Shown here in pieces: positions 5,894 to 7,493 of a DNA stretch of 7,493 nucleotides (positions are counted from its first letter, which is position 1; the number at the start of each line of letters is the position of its first letter). Origin of the DNA: an uncultured Porphyromonadaceae bacterium (GTDB taxonomy: Bacteria; Bacteroidota; Bacteroidia; Bacteroidales; Muribaculaceae); NCBI GenBank assembly GCA_905193485.1, contig CAJJOX010000105.1, forward strand, positions 1-7,493, read 5' to 3'. Under the pieces are notes generated by a model. The model searched no databases, had not been told where the DNA came from, and worked only from the letters and a program-made list of their open reading frames with translations. The position numbers and the translations under genes are program-made.

Positions 5894-6847
5894 ATGACAA
5901 AAAAAGATCTGAAAATAGTGTTTTTCGGCACTCCCGATTTTGCTGTCGAGTCGCTGCGGCGTCTTGTCGACGAAGGATACAATGTAGCCGCCGTGGTGAC
6001 GGCTCCCGACAAGCCGGCGGGTCGCGGCCGCTCGATGCAGATGTCGGCAGTCAAGCAATATGCGCTTGCGGCCGGATTGCCTGTGATGCAGCCTGAAAAG
6101 CTTAAGGACGCGGCATTTGTTGACGCGCTCCGCGCCATTGGCGCACAGCTTTTCATCGTGATAGCGTTCAGGATGCTTCCGGAGGTGGTGTGGACAATGC
6201 CGTCGGCGGGCACTTTCAATCTTCATGGCTCGCTTCTCCCGCGTTACCGCGGTGCCGCGCCCATCAACCGTGCGGTGATCAACGGCGACACACGCACGGG
6301 GGTCACCACATTTTTTCTCAAACATGAGATCGATACCGGCGATATCATCGACTCCCGCGCCATCGAAATCGGCCCGGATGAAAATGCCGGATCGGTCTAT
6401 GACCGCCTTATGAAGATAGGTGCGGATCTGACGCTCGACACTGTGCGCCATATCATTGCCGGCGACCTTGTCACACGCCGGCAGGAGGAGTGTGACGTGC
6501 AACCCACGCCGGCGCCTAAAATATTTAAGGATGACTGCCGCATAGATTGGTCGCGGCCTTCTGCCGACGTGCATAATCTGGTCCGCGGACTCTCTCCTTA
6601 TCCCACAGCATGGACTGTGCTTTCGGATGGCGAAACCGAACACGGCACACTGAAGATCTTTGAAACGCGCCGCACGGCGGTCAAAGCTGAAAAAGCCGGC
6701 CGAGTGACAGTCGACGGCTCCCGCATGCTTGTTGATTGCGCCGACTTCGCCCTCGAGATCGTCAGCCTTCAGGCTCCCGGCAAACGCCGCATGCCCACGG
6801 CCGACTTCCTGCGCGGCTGTCGCTTCACCGACATGACACTCAGATAA
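5894..6847 (+). CDS. fmt: methionyl-tRNA formyltransferase
   Basis: Fmt transfers a formyl group from 10-formyltetrahydrofolate to initiator Met-tRNA in the cytoplasm. The 317 residues are the usual length for the family. The N-terminal catalytic domain (about 6-185) shows VFFGTPDFAVESL (9-21), the tRNA-binding loop TAPDKPAGRGR (36-46), the catalytic triad of the formyltransferase fold as Asn109, His111 (NLHGSLLPRYRGAAPINRA from 109) and Asp147 (HEIDTGD), plus QPEKL (66-70). The C-terminal OB-like domain (about 206-310) shows PKIFKDDCRIDW, VRGLSPYPTAW (230-240) and LQAPGKRRM (292-300). The ATG at 5894 is the only sensible start and lies directly after the -7 box at 5858-5865. Twenty-eight bases separate it from the downstream Wzi-like gene on the same strand, so the two are probably co-transcribed although functionally unrelated. 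No damage or unusual residue was seen. Confidence 0.97.
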   Translation: MTKKDLKIVFFGTPDFAVESLRRLVDEGYNVAAVVTAPDKPAGRGRSMQMSAVKQYALAAGLPVMQPEKLKDAAFVDALRAIGAQLFIVIAFRMLPEVVWTMPSAGTFNLHGSLLPRYRGAAPINRAVINGDTRTGVTTFFLKHEIDTGDIIDSRAIEIGPDENAGSVYDRLMKIGADLTLDTVRHIIAGDLVTRRQEECDVQPTPAPKIFKDDCRIDWSRPSADVHNLVRGLSPYPTAWTVLSDGETEHGTLKIFETRRTAVKAEKAGRVTVDGSRMLVDCADFALEIVSLQAPGKRRMPTADFLRGCRFTDMTLR

Positions 6848-6875
6848 CAACAGACTCAATCCACAACGACAGATC

Positions 6876-7493
6876 ATGACAATGAGTAAAATAATTACCG
6901 CATTGTTTTTTGCGGCCATGGCTGCGGGCGCAGGAGCCATTGAACTTCCCGACAGCACTTACAGCTATAAAGTCGAGGCCATGGGATCGTTAAGCTCGGG
7001 TGAATCCACTCCTTTTTGGCTGGTCAATAACCGGCAAGGCTTGTCGTCGCTCAAAAAATCCAACGGCTATCTGCGTGCCGGATTTTTCAAGCACAAACAC
7101 TGCGACCGTCGTTTTGACTGGGAAGCCGGCGCCGATCTCGTGTTGCCGGGTAATTTCACATCACACTTCGTTGTGCAGCAGCTCTATGGCGGCGTGCGCT
7201 ATCGTTCGCTAAGCCTTACCGTCGGCGCAAAGGAGTGGAGCAACGGTGTGGTGGACCGCGATCTCAGTTCAGGCGACATGTTCATATCGCAAAACGCCCG
7301 TCCCATTCCGCAGATAATGCTCGAAATGCCGGATTATCAGCCTGTGCCGCTTACCAACGGATGGCTGTCGGTCCGCGGCTATTTTTCCGTCGGCATCTAC
7401 ACCGACTGGCGTTGGGAACGGGATCGTGCCGGCGACACCGGCTCGTGGATCAAAAACCGCTTGTTTCACACTAAGCCTCTCTTTCTGCGCCGC
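6876..7493 (+). CDS. capsule assembly Wzi family outer-membrane protein, 5' part
   Basis: An open frame runs from ATG 6876 to the window edge without a stop (206 codons). A signal peptide is visible (MTMSKIITALFFAAMAAGAG, cleavage near AGA|IE at 21/22). The mature part begins with a pattern I recognise from Bacteroidetes proteins annotated as Cap_assemb_Wzi: YSYKVEAMGSLSSGESTPFW (29-48), NNRQGLSSL (51-59), NGYLRAGF (63-70), GAKEWSNG (117-124) and SGDMFISQNARPIPQI (132-147). Alternating hydrophobic and aromatic residues from about residue 63 fit outer-membrane beta-strands. E. coli Wzi is a barrel that helps anchor group 1 capsule at the cell surface; whether this protein does so is unknown, and no capsule genes are visible here. 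An in-frame ATG at 6882 is an alternative start. More than half the gene is expected to lie beyond 7493. Confidence 0.8.
   Translation, partial: MTMSKIITALFFAAMAAGAGAIELPDSTYSYKVEAMGSLSSGESTPFWLVNNRQGLSSLKKSNGYLRAGFFKHKHCDRRFDWEAGADLVLPGNFTSHFVVQQLYGGVRYRSLSLTVGAKEWSNGVVDRDLSSGDMFISQNARPIPQIMLEMPDYQPVPLTNGWLSVRGYFSVGIYTDWRWERDRAGDTGSWIKNRLFHTKPLFLRR

Noticed and set aside
5828..6958. A 376-codon open frame on the minus strand across fmt
   Set aside because: It lies antisense over the whole of fmt, which has clear catalytic motifs. Its translation is Cys/His/Arg-rich without recognisable domains, as expected for a shadow frame in GC-rich coding DNA.
1..7493. CRISPR arrays, insertion sequences, attachment sites, defence or toxin genes
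   Set aside because: No repeated spacer pattern, transposase or integrase motif, or terminal inverted repeat was seen. The tRNA gene at the left edge is a possible integration site in principle, but its 3' end is outside the window and no integrase lies nearby.

Overview
The window looks like chromosomal DNA of a member of the Bacteroidales. Three things point there: promoters of the Bacteroidetes TTTG / TAnnTTTG type, genes without a clear Shine-Dalgarno sequence, and a DUF4492 gene directly before cydA. A secreted GH92 mannosidase and a Bacteroidetes-style Wzi-family outer-membrane protein agree with this. A gut lineage such as Muribaculaceae or Bacteroidaceae is plausible, but the genus cannot be fixed from this sequence alone.

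Layout from left to right. The window opens inside a tRNA-Val(UAC) gene on the minus strand (1-59, 3' end cut off). A 212-base gene-free region (60-271) holds divergent promoters for the tRNA and for the respiratory operon, with an A/T-rich dyad between them. On the plus strand follow a small single-span DUF4492 membrane protein (272-520), cydA (564-2132) and cydB (about 2144-3286). Together these form a cytochrome bd quinol oxidase operon, which gives high-affinity O2 reduction in organisms living at very low oxygen. A strong hairpin (3318-3357) ends the operon and sits between convergent genes.

On the minus strand, 3416-5737 encodes a complete exported GH92 alpha-mannosidase with its catalytic residues in place. 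It has no SusC/SusD-like or other carbohydrate-utilisation gene beside it in this window. A 156-base divergent intergenic region (5738-5893) has a TAnnTTTG -7 box on each strand, one for the mannosidase and one for fmt. On the plus strand, fmt (5894-6847, methionyl-tRNA formyltransferase) is followed after 28 bases by a Wzi-type beta-barrel gene that starts at 6876 and runs off the right edge.

Most of the window is ordinary core and accessory Bacteroidales sequence, and no clearly new multi-gene system is visible. The points most worth a second look are DUF4492 as a possible small subunit or assembly factor of the bd oxidase, a His in CydA where E. coli has functionally important Arg391, the loss of the DGFDMG-type motif in CydB, and symmetric sequences in the two divergent promoter regions.
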